A stretch of 64,000 nt of DNA from assembly GCA_037952775.1 (NCBI GenBank), contig JBANAY010000004.1, forward strand, positions 8,184,001 through 8,248,000, in the 5' to 3' direction. Position numbers and translations under genes: made by a program. Positions within the stretch are counted from its first letter, which is position 1, and every line of letters begins with the position of its first letter. The notes beneath the pieces were generated by a model that saw only the letters and a program-made list of their open reading frames with translations, made no database searches and was not told where the DNA came from. Source of the DNA: Clonostachys chloroleuca. Lineage: Eukaryota > Ascomycota > Sordariomycetes > Hypocreales > Bionectriaceae. Positions 10,348 through 22,900 of the stretch are shown piece after piece.

Positions 10348-12474
10348 GTTGGAATATGAGACTCAAACGTTACGCTAAGCAAATCTCTTCACATCAGGCA
10401 AACCCTGACTATCTGAAAACATCTACTAAAAACAAAGAGACTGAACAAAAGCTTTTGTTATGAATGATGCCTGGAGATTTGGTTAAGCGAGCTGATAAAT
10501 CTTTCTCTTTGAACAATGGGGCTATGGGGGCGACAAGGCGCTTTGGTCTGATATCTTGGTAGTTAAAGGATGAAGTACAAAGGACATCGCCATAACACGC
10601 CTTGCCAATGTGATGTTTTCTTAACAAAGTCACTTAATCTAGCTAAACCTGAAAGAACAAACCTTGGCCCACGTGGCGCAAGGAATTCGACAAAGTGGAT
10701 GAGCGGCCAAAGGGAAATCAATAACCAACTACTATTTACCTGCTACTCCCTCTTTCTCGCAATGCAAGGTTCCATGGCACCCCAGGGGGTTGTCTCTCAG
10801 TATGCGGTACATCCAGTTCGCCACTCGGTTCAGATGGTCAGGAATCAGGATTTAACATAGGTATTGAGTCGAGGCTCACTTGCGTTGCTCGGGGTAATCG
10901 CATAAGAGTAGCTAGATCTCGTAGTTTGAAAACACACACATTTTCCTTCTCATCATATTCATTCTTAAAAATATCCACCTTTGAAAGATAAGTCTTCCCG
11001 TGTTTTTGAGCCTCAATCTCAAATAAAAGCTTGAACCATTTAATCCAATAAGACTGAACCCATAAAACCAAACCCCAAGTTCATACAACTTCTGGATCTC
11101 AACTTATTATCCGGCCCTCGGCCTAAGTGGTTTCTCTACGTTATCTACGATGTGGGCTTGTGGTGTCTTTCCCTAACACAGTATCTTAGAATTATTTTGC
11201 ATTAAGCTTTTGGTTATTAGAGAATACATCTCCTACTTGCCAAGAATATGAGAGAACACCGGCTCAAGGATAATGCTTCATAGAGATAGCTCTGGTCCAA
11301 TACCGCTATATGCTTTTCGACTATCCCTAATTTCCTGACGTGAAAGAAGAGGTGAATGCTCAAAAAAGTCACATTGCAACAAATCGTCCCAGGGGCTAAA
11401 ATATGGTCAAGGAAAGCCCTTCGAATGACCCATTTGGTTGATGAACTAACTGGGCGGCCCGGCTGTCTAACGGCTTAACACTCCCTGCCCATGCCAGAAG
11501 AAGTGCGGAGAATTATATGCTTCCAAGAACTTTCCAATCCTTCGAAATTCTGCCGGCTGCCTAGATATCGTCTGTGTCCTGGGCCAGGTGAAGATATAAA
11601 TCATAGAAGAATTGCATAATTCTAAGAGCCACCATTATCTTGGCCGGTTGGCTGTCTTGATTGAGGTCATACTCTATATGATGGTAGGCTGTACTTGAGG
11701 ATGCTGTTTCTGACGTGTGCATGGAGCCGAGGCTAGTGATGAACAGAAACTAGGGCGTTCCCGCCAAAACACTGACAGTAGGAAAATTAGCACCAGCTAC
11801 GTTGGATTCCTAGTTGTTCAAGCAGTATTGACTTCCTTAGCTTGTGGACATGCAAAGTGGCACGCTATGACCCAATCTAAGATACGTCGTGGACAGGCAA
11901 CCTCAGAAACTGAAAGAGCTATAATGCCCCATTCATTTGATACTGCTGCATGTTGTTCAAGCCAAGGTAAAATTGAAATGTAGTTACTGTGTTGGGGAAG
12001 ATGAAAGTGGGCCTCGACTCACCACTTAACGATATAAAATAAAGGGGGCGGCGTTGACTGTACAGCAGATGCTTTCACCCATACTAGGATTAGATTCTGC
12101 CCAACAAGCATGTAGGAAAGAGTAGGATTACAGCCCTCGCTTTGTAAAAATCCTAATCGGTGTGCGGGCTCGCGGGGGGGACGCCTCTTGGAGCAACTTA
12201 GCAGCAAAGGAGACTCTGTTCTCTAAGGTATGTAGGTACCTACTTTATACCTATTTAGTCAACTAGATTTAAGTATTTGTAGAAATATCTACCTTTCTTC
12301 CTTTCTTCCTCTCATGCCGCACCTCTTCAGAAGCTTAGCGTCTCAAAAGCTACAGGTACCAAGCTTCCTGATATTCATTGTGAGGTACGTACCTGCAACA
12401 CGCTTTCCTCGTCACCTCACTTCGCGATACCTGAAGCACGTGACAAGCACACAACAACCGCGTCGAGGAAAGAT
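10348..12474. other. Intergenic, no gene seen
   Basis: About 2 kb without recognisable coding content. The longest open frames (10838-11071 reverse, 11717-11983 forward) lack codon bias and family motifs. A polypyrimidine stretch of TTCC units lies near 12293-12313. Confidence 0.5.
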
Positions 12475-12589
12475 CCTGCTAAACACTGACGGTTGACCTG
12501 CCAAACACTGACGAAACATCGCGCTCACGATTAACGAGATTACCTGCCAACGATTGAGGAAATTACCTGCCAACGACTGAGGAAATCGG
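12475..12589. repeat. Four degenerate copies of a 22-23 base unit upstream of the APH-like gene
   Basis: Units beginning CCTGCYAA start at 12475, 12497, 12543 and 12566. The last two are nearly identical (CCTGCCAACGAYTGAGGAAAT). The array lies 100-215 bases before the downstream start codon, so it falls in the promoter or leader. Confidence 0.6.
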
Positions 12590-12688
12590 TCACCAGCTTG
12601 GTCCTTGATTTCTCATTACTGGCTTTGCAACCCTCTCTTCTCTGGTTACCTTCCCCAGCTGCAGCCAGAGCTGCTTCTTGCACGAACG

Positions 12689-14128
12689 ATGGCTCAGCAA
12701 ACATACCTCCCCGATTCCAGGATCAAATGGACCATTCATGCCAACCCAACCCCCATCTGGCCGTCTGACCCGGACACTTCCATCATCAGGGAAATCGCCG
12801 CATCGGCCCTCCGTATGCCGGTTGACAGTCTCAGCGTGCGATTCCTTGATGACGGCGCCAATCACAAGGTATACGACATTAGCCAGACAGATACTTCGCC
12901 CACCTCTGTTGCGTATCTATTTCGCGTCGCGGTACCAGTCGATCCTGTATACAAGATGGAAAGCGAGATGGCGACTCTAGAGTATCTTCGCCAGAAGTCT
13001 ACTATTCCTGTGCCCAGGCCTATTGCCTGGAACTCATCTGCCACGAACCCATTGGGCTATGAGTGGGCACTTCTAGAAAAAGTCCCAGGAGTGGAACTTG
13101 AGCATGTATGGCTGAAGGTCCCATGGGAGAAAAAGGTTGATATTGTTGAGAGCATCGCTAGCTATCTTGCTCAGATTTGGAGCCTGGATCTTCGATTCTC
13201 AAAGATCGGTTCACTCTACCGCACCACGTTTGTCGACCACGAGTGCTCTACCAACACGTCCCCATCAGCTACCCCTACTAGGCCTTCTTCAATCTCCATG
13301 TCAAGAGCCGATTCTGCTTTCAAGGAAGGCTTCAAGATAGGCCCTGTGGTAGACGGCATTTTCTCCTCCCACCGTCGTCGCTATCTCGAAAGTGATCGAG
13401 GGCCTTACACCTCCTGCTCCAGCTGGCTTCGTGCCCTGATCGGGATCGAAAAGGAGTATATTAGAACAGGCAAACTCCTCATCGAAGAACAGCAGACTAT
13501 GGAGAAACTAAAGGATGCGGATGATCTTGCCAATGAGATAGGCCTTGATAAAGACGATAATCCCGATGTTATGTTGGATACCTGCGATGGCTATATGCGG
13601 GCCCTGCCACTGGTATTTCCGCCACCAGATCCGAACAGACTGGGTGAGGCTCGCTTTGTTCTGCAACATCGTGATTTGAGGGCAGCGAATATAATTGTGA
13701 ACCCGGAAACGTTCAACATCACAGGAATCATCGACTGGGAGAATACCTGCTCCGTTCCCGAATGGGAAGGCTTGAATTATCCCCTGCTGATCAACGAGAT
13801 GGATCCATTTACGCCCAGGCCCTCGGAGTCGGCAGTGGCCGCGCTGAAGGAGGAGGGAAACATGCCCGCCGACCGACTCGACATCCTTCGATTCCAATGG
13901 AGTTTGTGGGAGAAACAAGACCTGCGCGAGGTATTTGACCGCAAGCTGGAACAGCTGGGCTTCAGCAAAGACTGGCGTCCTCACTCGCCCGAAGATGATC
14001 TCAAATCCGATTTTATCGAGGGTGTTAGCGACCTGAGTGACTCCTGGGAAAGTTCCGCGAACGGTCTGCGGGAAATTAAGGCGATAACCCAACTTGACCC
14101 GAATGTACCATCCCCTTTCAAATTATGA
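12689..14128 (+). CDS. Aminoglycoside phosphotransferase (APH)-family kinase-like protein
   Basis: A 479-residue intronless protein with the APH/choline-kinase-like fold (Pfam APH). Visible marks: the N-lobe hydrophobic core around residues 85-110, the catalytic loop HRDLRAANII (His327, Asp329, Asn334) and the metal-binding IDWE motif about 22 residues later, where IDWENTCSVPEWEG is typical of fungal members. The N-lobe Lys/Glu pair is less clear. Start is the ATG at 12689 (MAQQTYLPD); the open frame extends further 5' but without an ATG. Fungal members of this family are expanded and mostly uncharacterised; the substrate is not predictable and drug resistance should not be assumed. No signal peptide or membrane span. 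Confidence 0.85.
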   Translation: MAQQTYLPDSRIKWTIHANPTPIWPSDPDTSIIREIAASALRMPVDSLSVRFLDDGANHKVYDISQTDTSPTSVAYLFRVAVPVDPVYKMESEMATLEYLRQKSTIPVPRPIAWNSSATNPLGYEWALLEKVPGVELEHVWLKVPWEKKVDIVESIASYLAQIWSLDLRFSKIGSLYRTTFVDHECSTNTSPSATPTRPSSISMSRADSAFKEGFKIGPVVDGIFSSHRRRYLESDRGPYTSCSSWLRALIGIEKEYIRTGKLLIEEQQTMEKLKDADDLANEIGLDKDDNPDVMLDTCDGYMRALPLVFPPPDPNRLGEARFVLQHRDLRAANIIVNPETFNITGIIDWENTCSVPEWEGLNYPLLINEMDPFTPRPSESAVAALKEEGNMPADRLDILRFQWSLWEKQDLREVFDRKLEQLGFSKDWRPHSPEDDLKSDFIEGVSDLSDSWESSANGLREIKAITQLDPNVPSPFKL

Positions 14129-14879
14129 GCGATGGCACTTCAGACTGGGTGACAAGCTCAAGATGATCTTTTCCAGGTTAATCCTGACAAACTTGATTGG
14201 AAGGTAGTAGGTCAGCATTGTCAACCTTCAGGACATTCTCAACACTCTAAATGACTAGTGTGATCCAAGATTGGCATATTTTAGTACTGGCAGACGGTCC
14301 CCATCTCTGATGCTGAGTGTTGACATGCAATGGGACTACCGAGAATCAACAACCTGAAGACATGAGAAGCTCTTGCAGCGATCACCTCGCCTTGTCCAAG
14401 GAAGGCACAAGGGATTCGTTTTATCCTCTGGCTCCTATTTTGATGCGGATGACTTATACACAGTATCTTAGAATGGTTTCCACGTCGGATAAATTTGTAT
14501 CATCATCTGGACGGCTCTAGGCTAGGCCAATCAACATGAGGCTATCCAACAAAGCAGCAAAGAAGACGGAACTACTTTGATCTGGCGTACGTCTACAGAA
14601 TCATGAATTCTTCTCTTTCGGATGGGCTTTTTCCGGGATCATAGAATAGCTTTTCAATCTAATTTATTCAACACAAATTTGTAGCTAGGTCTATTCGTAC
14701 TGTTGAATAGCTTCGCCTACCCTTTCACAGGCAATGCATCACCAATAGCAATGCTTGACTCAAAGACGAATGAATAGGTGCTAAGAGACACGTCGATATT
14801 GTATTGTGAGATTGAGCCTCCAATGGTCGAAAAATGGTCGACAATTAATATAATCTGCTGCCCACAACTGTAGATTACT
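14129..14879. other. Intergenic between APH-like gene and acyl-CoA dehydrogenase gene 3' ends
   Basis: Convergent 3' flanks. No coding sequence, RNA gene or repeat recognised. Confidence 0.6.
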
Positions 14880-16588
14880 CTATAGCATCGCCTTCGGGAA
14901 ATCTCTCATGGCCTGTCTCACGCCCAAGTCGGCCAGGACTTCCTCAGCACCACCGAGGATGGCATCAAACTTGTAGGTTCGGTTGAACATCTCAATGTAC
15001 TTGCCCATGCCCGTCTGTGTGATACCGCGACCGCCCCAGATCTGGACCGACTCATCGGCTACCTCGTGAGCCGCCCGCGTAGCGCTCTGCTTGAGGAGGG
15101 CAATGGGGCCGGCGAGATGGCGGGCTTGCTGCTTGTATGGCATATGGCACATCTGGTAGGTGATGGTCTCGAGCCAAGCCTGGTTGGCTTCGACCAGGGA
15201 GATCATCTTGGCAAGCCTAGATTATATCGTTAGCATATTGCCAGACATTGGATGAAGCTAGAAGACCTACTTTAGACGGATGACGGGTTGGTCAATCAAC
15301 CGCTTTCCAAAGACCAAGCGTTGGTTTGCCCACTTCAGACACTCTTCTACGATCTTCCTGCTGGCACTGATCGAAGCACCTGGTCCATTGTTAGCTGGCG
15401 GGGATTTGAGAGAATCTAAGGGGCAACGCAGACGTACAGATCATGACCCAGCGCTCGTGGTTGAAATTGCTGAGAATAACTTCAATGCCCTTGTTTTCCC
15501 TGCCCAGAAGGTTCTCCACGGGGACCTTGACATTGTCGAAAGTAATATAGGCTGTGCCGGCGGTGGGTGAATACGAAGTTTTGATAGGCTTGGTCTCGAC
15601 GCCGTCGCCGCGTTCGATGAGCAAGACACTCAGACCCTTGTCTGTCTTGACGCCCGTGACAAAATAATCGCAGAATGTGCCGTTGGTGATCCACTTCTTC
15701 GTTCCGTTGACGATCTATCAAATTCAAGTTAGCAGACGTTCCCTGGCAGCGGCATCAGAGTCAACATACGTAGTGCTTCCCATCAGGCGTCTTGGTAGCC
15801 GTGGTCCTCAGGCCAGCGACATCCGACCCAGCAAAGGCCTCCGTGATGGCCAGGCAGAGCTTCTTCTTGCCGCTAAACACCTCGTCGGCAATCTTCTGCT
15901 TCCACACGAGGTCGTTGCCAAAGTTGAGCACAGCCGTGAGCCCAATCGTCATGCCGCCCATGTTGCCGTCCTGCGCGCCCCGCGCCATAATCCGCGCCAT
16001 CTCCTGCGCGCTGACGAGGTCGTGGAAGTAGTCGTACTCCTCCCCCTTGACCGCGCCGCCCAGCAGCTCGACGCCGTGGAGGTGCTTGCCCGGTCCCATG
16101 CGCATATGCATCAGGCCGGCCTTGCTCATGCGCTCGATGGTCTCCTGGCTGATGTACTCCCCGCTGGCCTCGTTCTTCCAGGCCTCTTCGTACAGGTGCT
16201 TCTGCGCGAACTCGCGGAGGGCGCGCTGCAGGCGACGGTGCGAGTCCTTGAAGTAGGGGCTTCGGAAGGGCGGCGACAGCCAGAGGGGCTCGGCGTAGGG
16301 CACGGGGCTCAGGTCGCCGGGTTGGGGGGTTATGACTTGGGGCTTCTCGTTCTCGATCGTGCCGACGGCGAGGTCGCTGTACTTGGAGAGGACTTCGTGG
16401 CGGTGGAGGTTGTAGAAGGCCGTGGTCGCGTCCTGGCCCGCCACCTGGCGCAGGACGGACTCGCCGCCGGGGTGGGCATCGACGAATTCGGTGAGGTCGT
16501 ATACGGTGCTATCGATGATGCAGTAGAGGGACTCGTCGGTGGTGTGCGAGCGGACCTCCTCGCGGGTGAAGGTCTTGGGGGATGCCAT
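14880..16588 (-). CDS. Cytochrome b5 domain-acyl-CoA dehydrogenase fusion
   Basis: A 513-residue flavoenzyme predicted to oxidise an acyl-CoA, with an N-terminal haem-binding cytochrome b5 domain (residues about 6-80, haem motif HPGG at 39-42 and a second His in FYNLHRHEV). Dehydrogenase part: N-terminal helices about 130-230, the FAD/substrate stretch LCLAITEAFAGSD, the middle beta domain with IVNGTKKWITNG, and the C-terminal helical domain with QIWGGRGITQTG and a late GGAEEV that probably supplies the catalytic Glu. Exons, reverse order: 16588-15770, 15714-15438, 15379-15271, 15216-14880, with introns of 54-58 bases and GTATGT, GTACGT and GTAGGT donors; phases join exactly. The fusion is known from fungal genomes. 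The C-terminal AML is not a standard peroxisomal signal, so location is open. Confidence 0.9.
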
Positions 16589-19500
16589 GTTGGCTGAAGG
16601 CGGCGGTGATGGGGTTTCGGGAGGGGGGTGCTTTGTCGGATGGAGGTCGAGAGAAAGTGATCCAAGCTCAAGGGAGGAGAGGGAGGGTTTTGTTGATCCA
16701 GAGCTCGGTCACACAGCCGCCGCTAGAGGAATGGGGAGCAGAGCACGAACCCCCATACTCAGACGGAGCCGAACCGTGAGATCTGTCCATGTGCGTCTGG
16801 GGAACTAACTCTTGAGTCTGGGGAGACCGCGGCATCAGCATCCAACGGCGTTTCCGTGCCTCGGGTAGTGGAGCTGGATGAAGGTCTGTAGTAATCCAGA
16901 CAATGCCATTGGCTGGTTTGCTGAGGTGACTGGGATGCTTGAATGTGCCAAGGATCCCTCTAGCGGAGCAATAACCGAAATAGATAACGAAAGGTTGGGA
17001 AAGGATAAAGCTTGAATTCTGATATCTAGCCTCTCTATGCCGTTTCATGGGCAAGCAAACGGCGACCTAGCATTGCCTCGACAAATGCGATGATGTGAAT
17101 GCTCAGAATGTCTCGGCAGGCAGCTCAAGCCCGGGAAAGGGAAGAGAATGGGCGGAAATTGGATTGTGAAACAAAACCTTGTTGTTATAATATTGACCCG
17201 CAGCGCCTGTAACCTTCCAACCTCCCATGTGACATTATGATTTCATTGTTCCAGGCACATTTACCTTCGTACATGCTTTAAAAGTGGCCCATGCTAAACG
17301 CAAAATTTTGACTGATGTATTTCGTATTCGACGTCTTCGACACCCTCTCGTAAACTTAATCTCAGGCTTGTCCAATCGCCTTGACCGAAATTGCCACCCA
17401 TGACCATCTTTTATCTTTATTATCAGCACAAGGCACCTTTTCCCCGTCTCTGAAGCCAAATTCATGCGCTTCAGGGATGGCTGGATCATTTGCTTGGAGG
17501 ACTCGAACTTCTTGAACAAACTCCAATACTGATAGGCCTACGGAAAGCGAACAGGCGCTAGGGGCGACACCTTAACTCTGAGAGGAGCGATGCAGTGAGG
17601 ACGAGGCGCGTCTATTACATCAACAACCTTTCCTATCTGCCGCCAGCCAAACCGGGCCATTTATTGACACGTATTTAGATCGTCGAAACTTAGTTGCACG
17701 GAGCCAAAAGAAAAGGCTATGTTTTTATGAGTAGCTCACGAATCCAACTCACGGTAGTGCCTAAGATGTTGGAGTGAAGATTATCGCCAGCCTAATGTAA
17801 GTTAATGGGATGACAAATTGCAAGGATACGCTTATGGTCTTCACATACAATCAAGGTGGGAAGCAGTCTGTGGAAAACGAAAGCGTGCTTTTGAAAGAGC
17901 ATATACTAAGTAGGTTTTGCAGTCCACCGGGCATTTAGATCGTAAGTGGCTTCGGCATGAGTAATATTGTAGGTCGCTGTTGTAGCATACATCGCCCGTG
18001 CGATTGGATTCTCCGGGAGTTGGACCAACAACCGAGGAGCAAGAAGATAAGAAGAACCATTATTTGGAATATCCGTGGGCTTCTGTCGACTTGATATGTT
18101 TAATTTCTACAAAAGACAATTGGCCAGCAGCTGAATGTTGTCAGGGCTATACTAATGATATAGCAACGATCGAAGACACCATAGATATAATTGGATCGAT
18201 GCCATCTGTAATGTTAATGAGAGCGAGATCATCTTTCAACCTGTACCAGGACTGACTAAATTTCCAAAGCCTCATTATTCCGCCCGAGAATCATCAAAAA
18301 CGTAGCAGGGAGATCTACCATGCCAATAACGATCTCCAAAACTGCTCTCTCTGACAGCCATCTTGAAGATTGCATCGGTCATCAGGCTACAGCGAACATT
18401 TTAGGATCTACAACACCATTCAAATCATTTTCTCAACCATCGAGGAGTGATTGTTTGGAGATTGCAATACGATTAGGCTGTATCTCAACGCAACGGCCCA
18501 ATATCGAAATGGAAAAGGGGTTTGATGCGAGGAGTTACTTAAGGATAAAGGACATGTTGAACCGCTGCTCTTTGAGAAGCACGTGCAACAATACTCACAT
18601 TGGTTCTCGTCTAAGCAAACCCATGGAAATTTTGAAAAAGGGTAAACAAGATACAACAATCCACTTGGCAAGACGACCAAGGGGAATGTTAAGATGGCCA
18701 CGCCTTCTGTCACCTAGATTTGTGAGACAAGAACTTGAGCCACTCAAGGTTTGGTTTAAATCAAATCGGGGTTTCCCGCCACCTATCACATAGTTAACTT
18801 TATCGTCGTTTCTACAACAAAACGAGATCCTTCCACTTTCGGTACTCAGTCTTGTGCTTGGTGGGGAAAGCCTGCCGCTGTTACGGGTAGAAGGGGTGAT
18901 ACTCCAATCATTTTTTGAGATGATGACAACTGAAAGGTTGTCGCAGATTCTGGTGTAACAGATTATGCATAATGGAAAGAGGCTAATTAATCATAGCTAA
19001 CCTAATTATCTGTAGACTTGCAGCTCTGAATAACATAGAGTGGAGAGATGCTGAGAGTGGTGTGTCTGGTTAATTAGGCAATCGAGAGCTCGCCATGTGT
19101 TTATGATGCACGAGTTGAGGGAACGATGAGAAGGCCGAGGTCAACCCTAAACGAGATATGCTGGTGTTGGGTACATTCAACTTGTTTATTGATCGTGGCC
19201 GCTAACTGGAATTCAACAAGTAAAGACGGGTGGCTGATTCAAGGTTAATCTGTATTGTCTGTAAAACAATGGGGACACAAAGCTGGCCCGGGCCATCCAT
19301 ATGTGCAAAAAATGACTTGCCTAAACTCGCATTGAGTCTAGGCCGTGTTCTACAACAGAACCCCGTCAAGCTGTGGATGATAATCTGGGCCAAACAGCCC
19401 TACTATGGCCGCGCATAGTGCACAGGAGTCTATACATAGGTCGCTCGTCGAGGTTACAGGCTCAGAGGTCTACTTGTTAGTTGTATTTCATCCAGATATC

Positions 19501-19954
19501 ATTATCTACTACGGAGTATTAACTAGAATTCACCGGGCCTGGTGAATGGGCATGGCAGCGACTACAAGCTGACTCACCATCACAGCCAATTAAACGGTCT
19601 CGGCTGTTCAAATGTGCATCTCGCCAGCTTGAAATACTCCCCACGCCTCATGCATGGAGTCATCGGGACTTCTGGCAAAAAGGGTTCGAACACCCACGGA
19701 ATCATATGAGCATAAAACGTCTGAAGCCAAGAAAAGTTCAGCAAACAACTCATTTGCAGATTTGATCTCAGATCAATCGTTTACTGGGATTCGTTGCAGG
19801 GGTGTTCCTACATCCTTAGTCATCAAGATGCAAGAAAGGGGTCAGCTGAGATCTTCAGCCTCGATGCGCGCATTCAATCCATGCATGAGCGACTCAGACG
19901 CCCGGGCAGGAGACACGGACACAACAGCAGCGATTCCCGCTGGCTTAGTCAAGA
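16589..19954. other. Long intergenic stretch, possible decayed coding pieces
   Basis: The first 450 bases are the upstream region of the acyl-CoA dehydrogenase gene. The rest is AT-richer. Two ATG-less or unbiased open frames stand out (17998-18255 and 18320-18793 forward, the latter 157 codons from an ATG), and the reverse strand of 18600-18715 has a hydrophobic stretch (ILTFPLVVLPSGLLYLVYP) resembling a transporter helix. None has splice structure or a recognised motif; they may be remnants. Confidence 0.4.
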
Positions 19955-22900
19955 ATGAGTCCGCCGACCTGGGCCGCCAGGGTGTATCGGCTGCGGAGGC
20001 TGCCTCACCACATCACCGACGCGACGGAGGCGGCCCGGTTGCTTGGTGAGGCGCTCGACATTCCTCCAGACGACGTGGTTGTCTACTCGGTGGCCCATAC
20101 GTTTAACCGTCTCGAATCTCCTCCCTCGAAAGTCGCCACACTCCAACTCAAGAGCTCGCCTGAGTCGCTGCAGCTCGATGATGGCAAGGATGAGTGGAAG
20201 ATTCCGCTCCCTGGGACACTGGATCATCTGCTGCTTGATACCCACTTCTTGGGGATGACGGTTCTCAATCACGTTGACGCCAGTTCGCACCATACCGAGT
20301 ATGCCCTGACCTCTTCCAACTTGCTTGTGCATATGCTAAGCACGATTATCCATTCAGCTGCATTGCCATCTCCGGGTTGGCAAGTCATCCCTTTGGGTCC
20401 TGGCAGCCTCACGGGGACGACAAGACTTTTATGTGGATCAGGGATGAAGCCTCAAGACTGATATCTGGAACCCGGATGCTCCTATACGGCTACAACTCCC
20501 AGTTGATAAAGAGTGAATCCTTTCAAAAGATTAGCGATATCTCACTCGGTCTGATACACCAGCTCAAGTACGGCGGCTGGGGACTACCGTCGTCGAAGCC
20601 CATCGTGTTTCTAGCTCACAGCCTGGGCGGTATCGTGCTCAAGGATGCGATCCTACAGATTGCAGGCCTCCAACTGTATGCGTCTATCCTGGACAAGGTG
20701 AAGGGGGCAATCATGTTTGGGGTTCCGAGCTTGGGAATGCATCAGTCGCATCTGATGATGATGACGGAAGGGCGGCCCAACGAGATTCTGGTCCAAGATT
20801 TGTCGCGCGACAATGGAAGCGCATACTTGCGCGATCTCAACACGCGATTCGACGGTCTGGCCTTTCTCAAACGAGCTACCATCTACTGGGCCTATGAGAC
20901 CAAGGAGTCTGTGACTGCTGCTGTAAGTATCAAGGAACACACCCGTCTTCCCGAAGTTCGATTCGTCTCAACTAACTATTTCGCACAGCTGCAGCCAGAT
21001 GGGACGTGGACAAAAAATGGGCCCTCCGAGGTTTTGGTCAACCCCGACTCCGCAACCTCATACCGCAATACCAAGAACAAGATCATGACGATTCCAATTG
21101 ATAAGGATCATTCTGGCATGGTCAAGTTCTCCAGCGGAGACAGAGATCTGGAGACCATTCTACTTATCCTCGCTGAGCTCTGTGACCAGCAGGACCATAG
21201 AAGCGGGATGCTCTCGGGGGTACGAGTCGAGGTCGAGGCCGAAGATACAGAGCTAAAAATACACAAGCCCATGTCGTCAAGTGAACAAGAAACCTTTCGA
21301 CTGCTACGCAAGTATCTATCCCTCGAAAATAGTAAGTAGGTTCCTAACAAGATGACGGAATTTCTGGGTCATGCTTATGGATAGTTAGAAATGTATGCCG
21401 ACCTACATTCACGAGAACTCCACACTCGCGTCGACCAGATCGAAGATCCCTATGAAAACACGTTCAGCTGGATTTTCGAGCTGCCGTCGTTCTGCAGCTG
21501 GCTCCAGGACGGGTCGGGCCTCTTCTGGATCAACGGCAAGCCAGGGTCGGGCAAGTCGACCCTGATGAAGTACATATACCAGAGCGAGACGACGTGGCAG
21601 CTCTTGCACAGCTGGACACGGAGCACCACGGAGGTGAAGGAGCTTCAAGCCGGGTTCTTCTTCCACTATCGAGGGACGCCGCTGCAGAAGTCGTTTGAGG
21701 GGCTGTTGAGGAGCCTTATCCTGCAAATCTTTAACCAGATGGACAGTTTCAGAAAGCGATGGGGAGAGTTCGAGTCCCTTGACGAGCTAGAGACCAAGAC
21801 ACTCAAGGAGATGGAGAAGTTGAGAAGGATGATGGACCTGCCAGGCTCAGGGTCAACTCCGATGTCGCCACGACAAGTGGAATCAAGACTGAGGAAGGAA
21901 GAGGAGAACCTCTACTACTGCCGGACGACTCTATCACGGATTCTTGCGGACTTTAGGCCGTTTGAAAATTTGCCCACTACCAAGTATCTCATTCGCGTGG
22001 TCGCAGAGTACCACAACTCGACGGAAGGTTTGATCCCTCGCCTGGAGAGGATTCTCCACCTGTTATTATATCAAGATGTTGTCAAGATGGATGTTGTTCT
22101 ATTCTTCGATGCTCTCGACGAGTACGACGGCCACACGGACATGATAAGTCAGTTTCTGCACAACTTGGTGCAAGCCTCGACGTCGAATGTCCGTGTGAAG
22201 ATATGCTTCTCCAGCCGGCCTTGGAAGGCCCTGATAAAGCAATTCTCCGAGTCTCCCGGGCTGTCGTTGCAAGACCACACGCAGCAGGATATCGAGATGT
22301 ACGCCGCCGGAAGACTAGGCGGATCCACAGATCCAACGGGCGACATCCTCTCCCTCGTACCAGTGATTGTCGCCAAAGCAAGCGGCGTCTTCGTCTGGGT
22401 CCGGCTTGCAGTAACCGAGATCATCAACCTTTGCACCAGCGAGAACAGCACCCATTCTATCAAAGACATGGAGAAACTACTCCTCGAGCTCCCGGACGAC
22501 CTCCACTCCTTCTACGAGCTCATCGTGGAGCGGATCGCGGTGACCCACCGACGAAACACCTTTGCGCTCCTGGAACTCATCATCCGCCAGGACAGCCCCC
22601 AAACCGTCCGGGCCATATGGCTGGCTGTGCAGCTATCGAGATGCGCCACGCTGGAAGCTGCCATTAAGCAAATCCAACGCAACCAGCTTCCAGAGGACAT
22701 GCGATCGGACATCCTAGCGTGGGGCGGCGGCCTGGTCGAGATCCAGGACACCCAGGTACAGCTGATGCACCAGACGGTTCTGGAATTTGTCCTGAGCGTG
22801 TCGTTTAAGCGCGCGGTGCTGGGCAACCTGGCTACCGTGGTGGCGGAGAATGGGCATTCGTACCATGTGAAGTATCTAATTGCGACGGAGATCAGGAACA

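Noticed and set aside
18320..18793. 157-codon forward ORF with an ATG
   Set aside because: No codon bias, splice structure or family resemblance, and AT-rich surroundings. Mentioned in the intergenic entry as a possible remnant only.
19680..19702. GGGTTCGAACACCC, resembling a tRNA T arm
   Set aside because: Stem and loop lengths do not fit a T arm and no cloverleaf folds around it.
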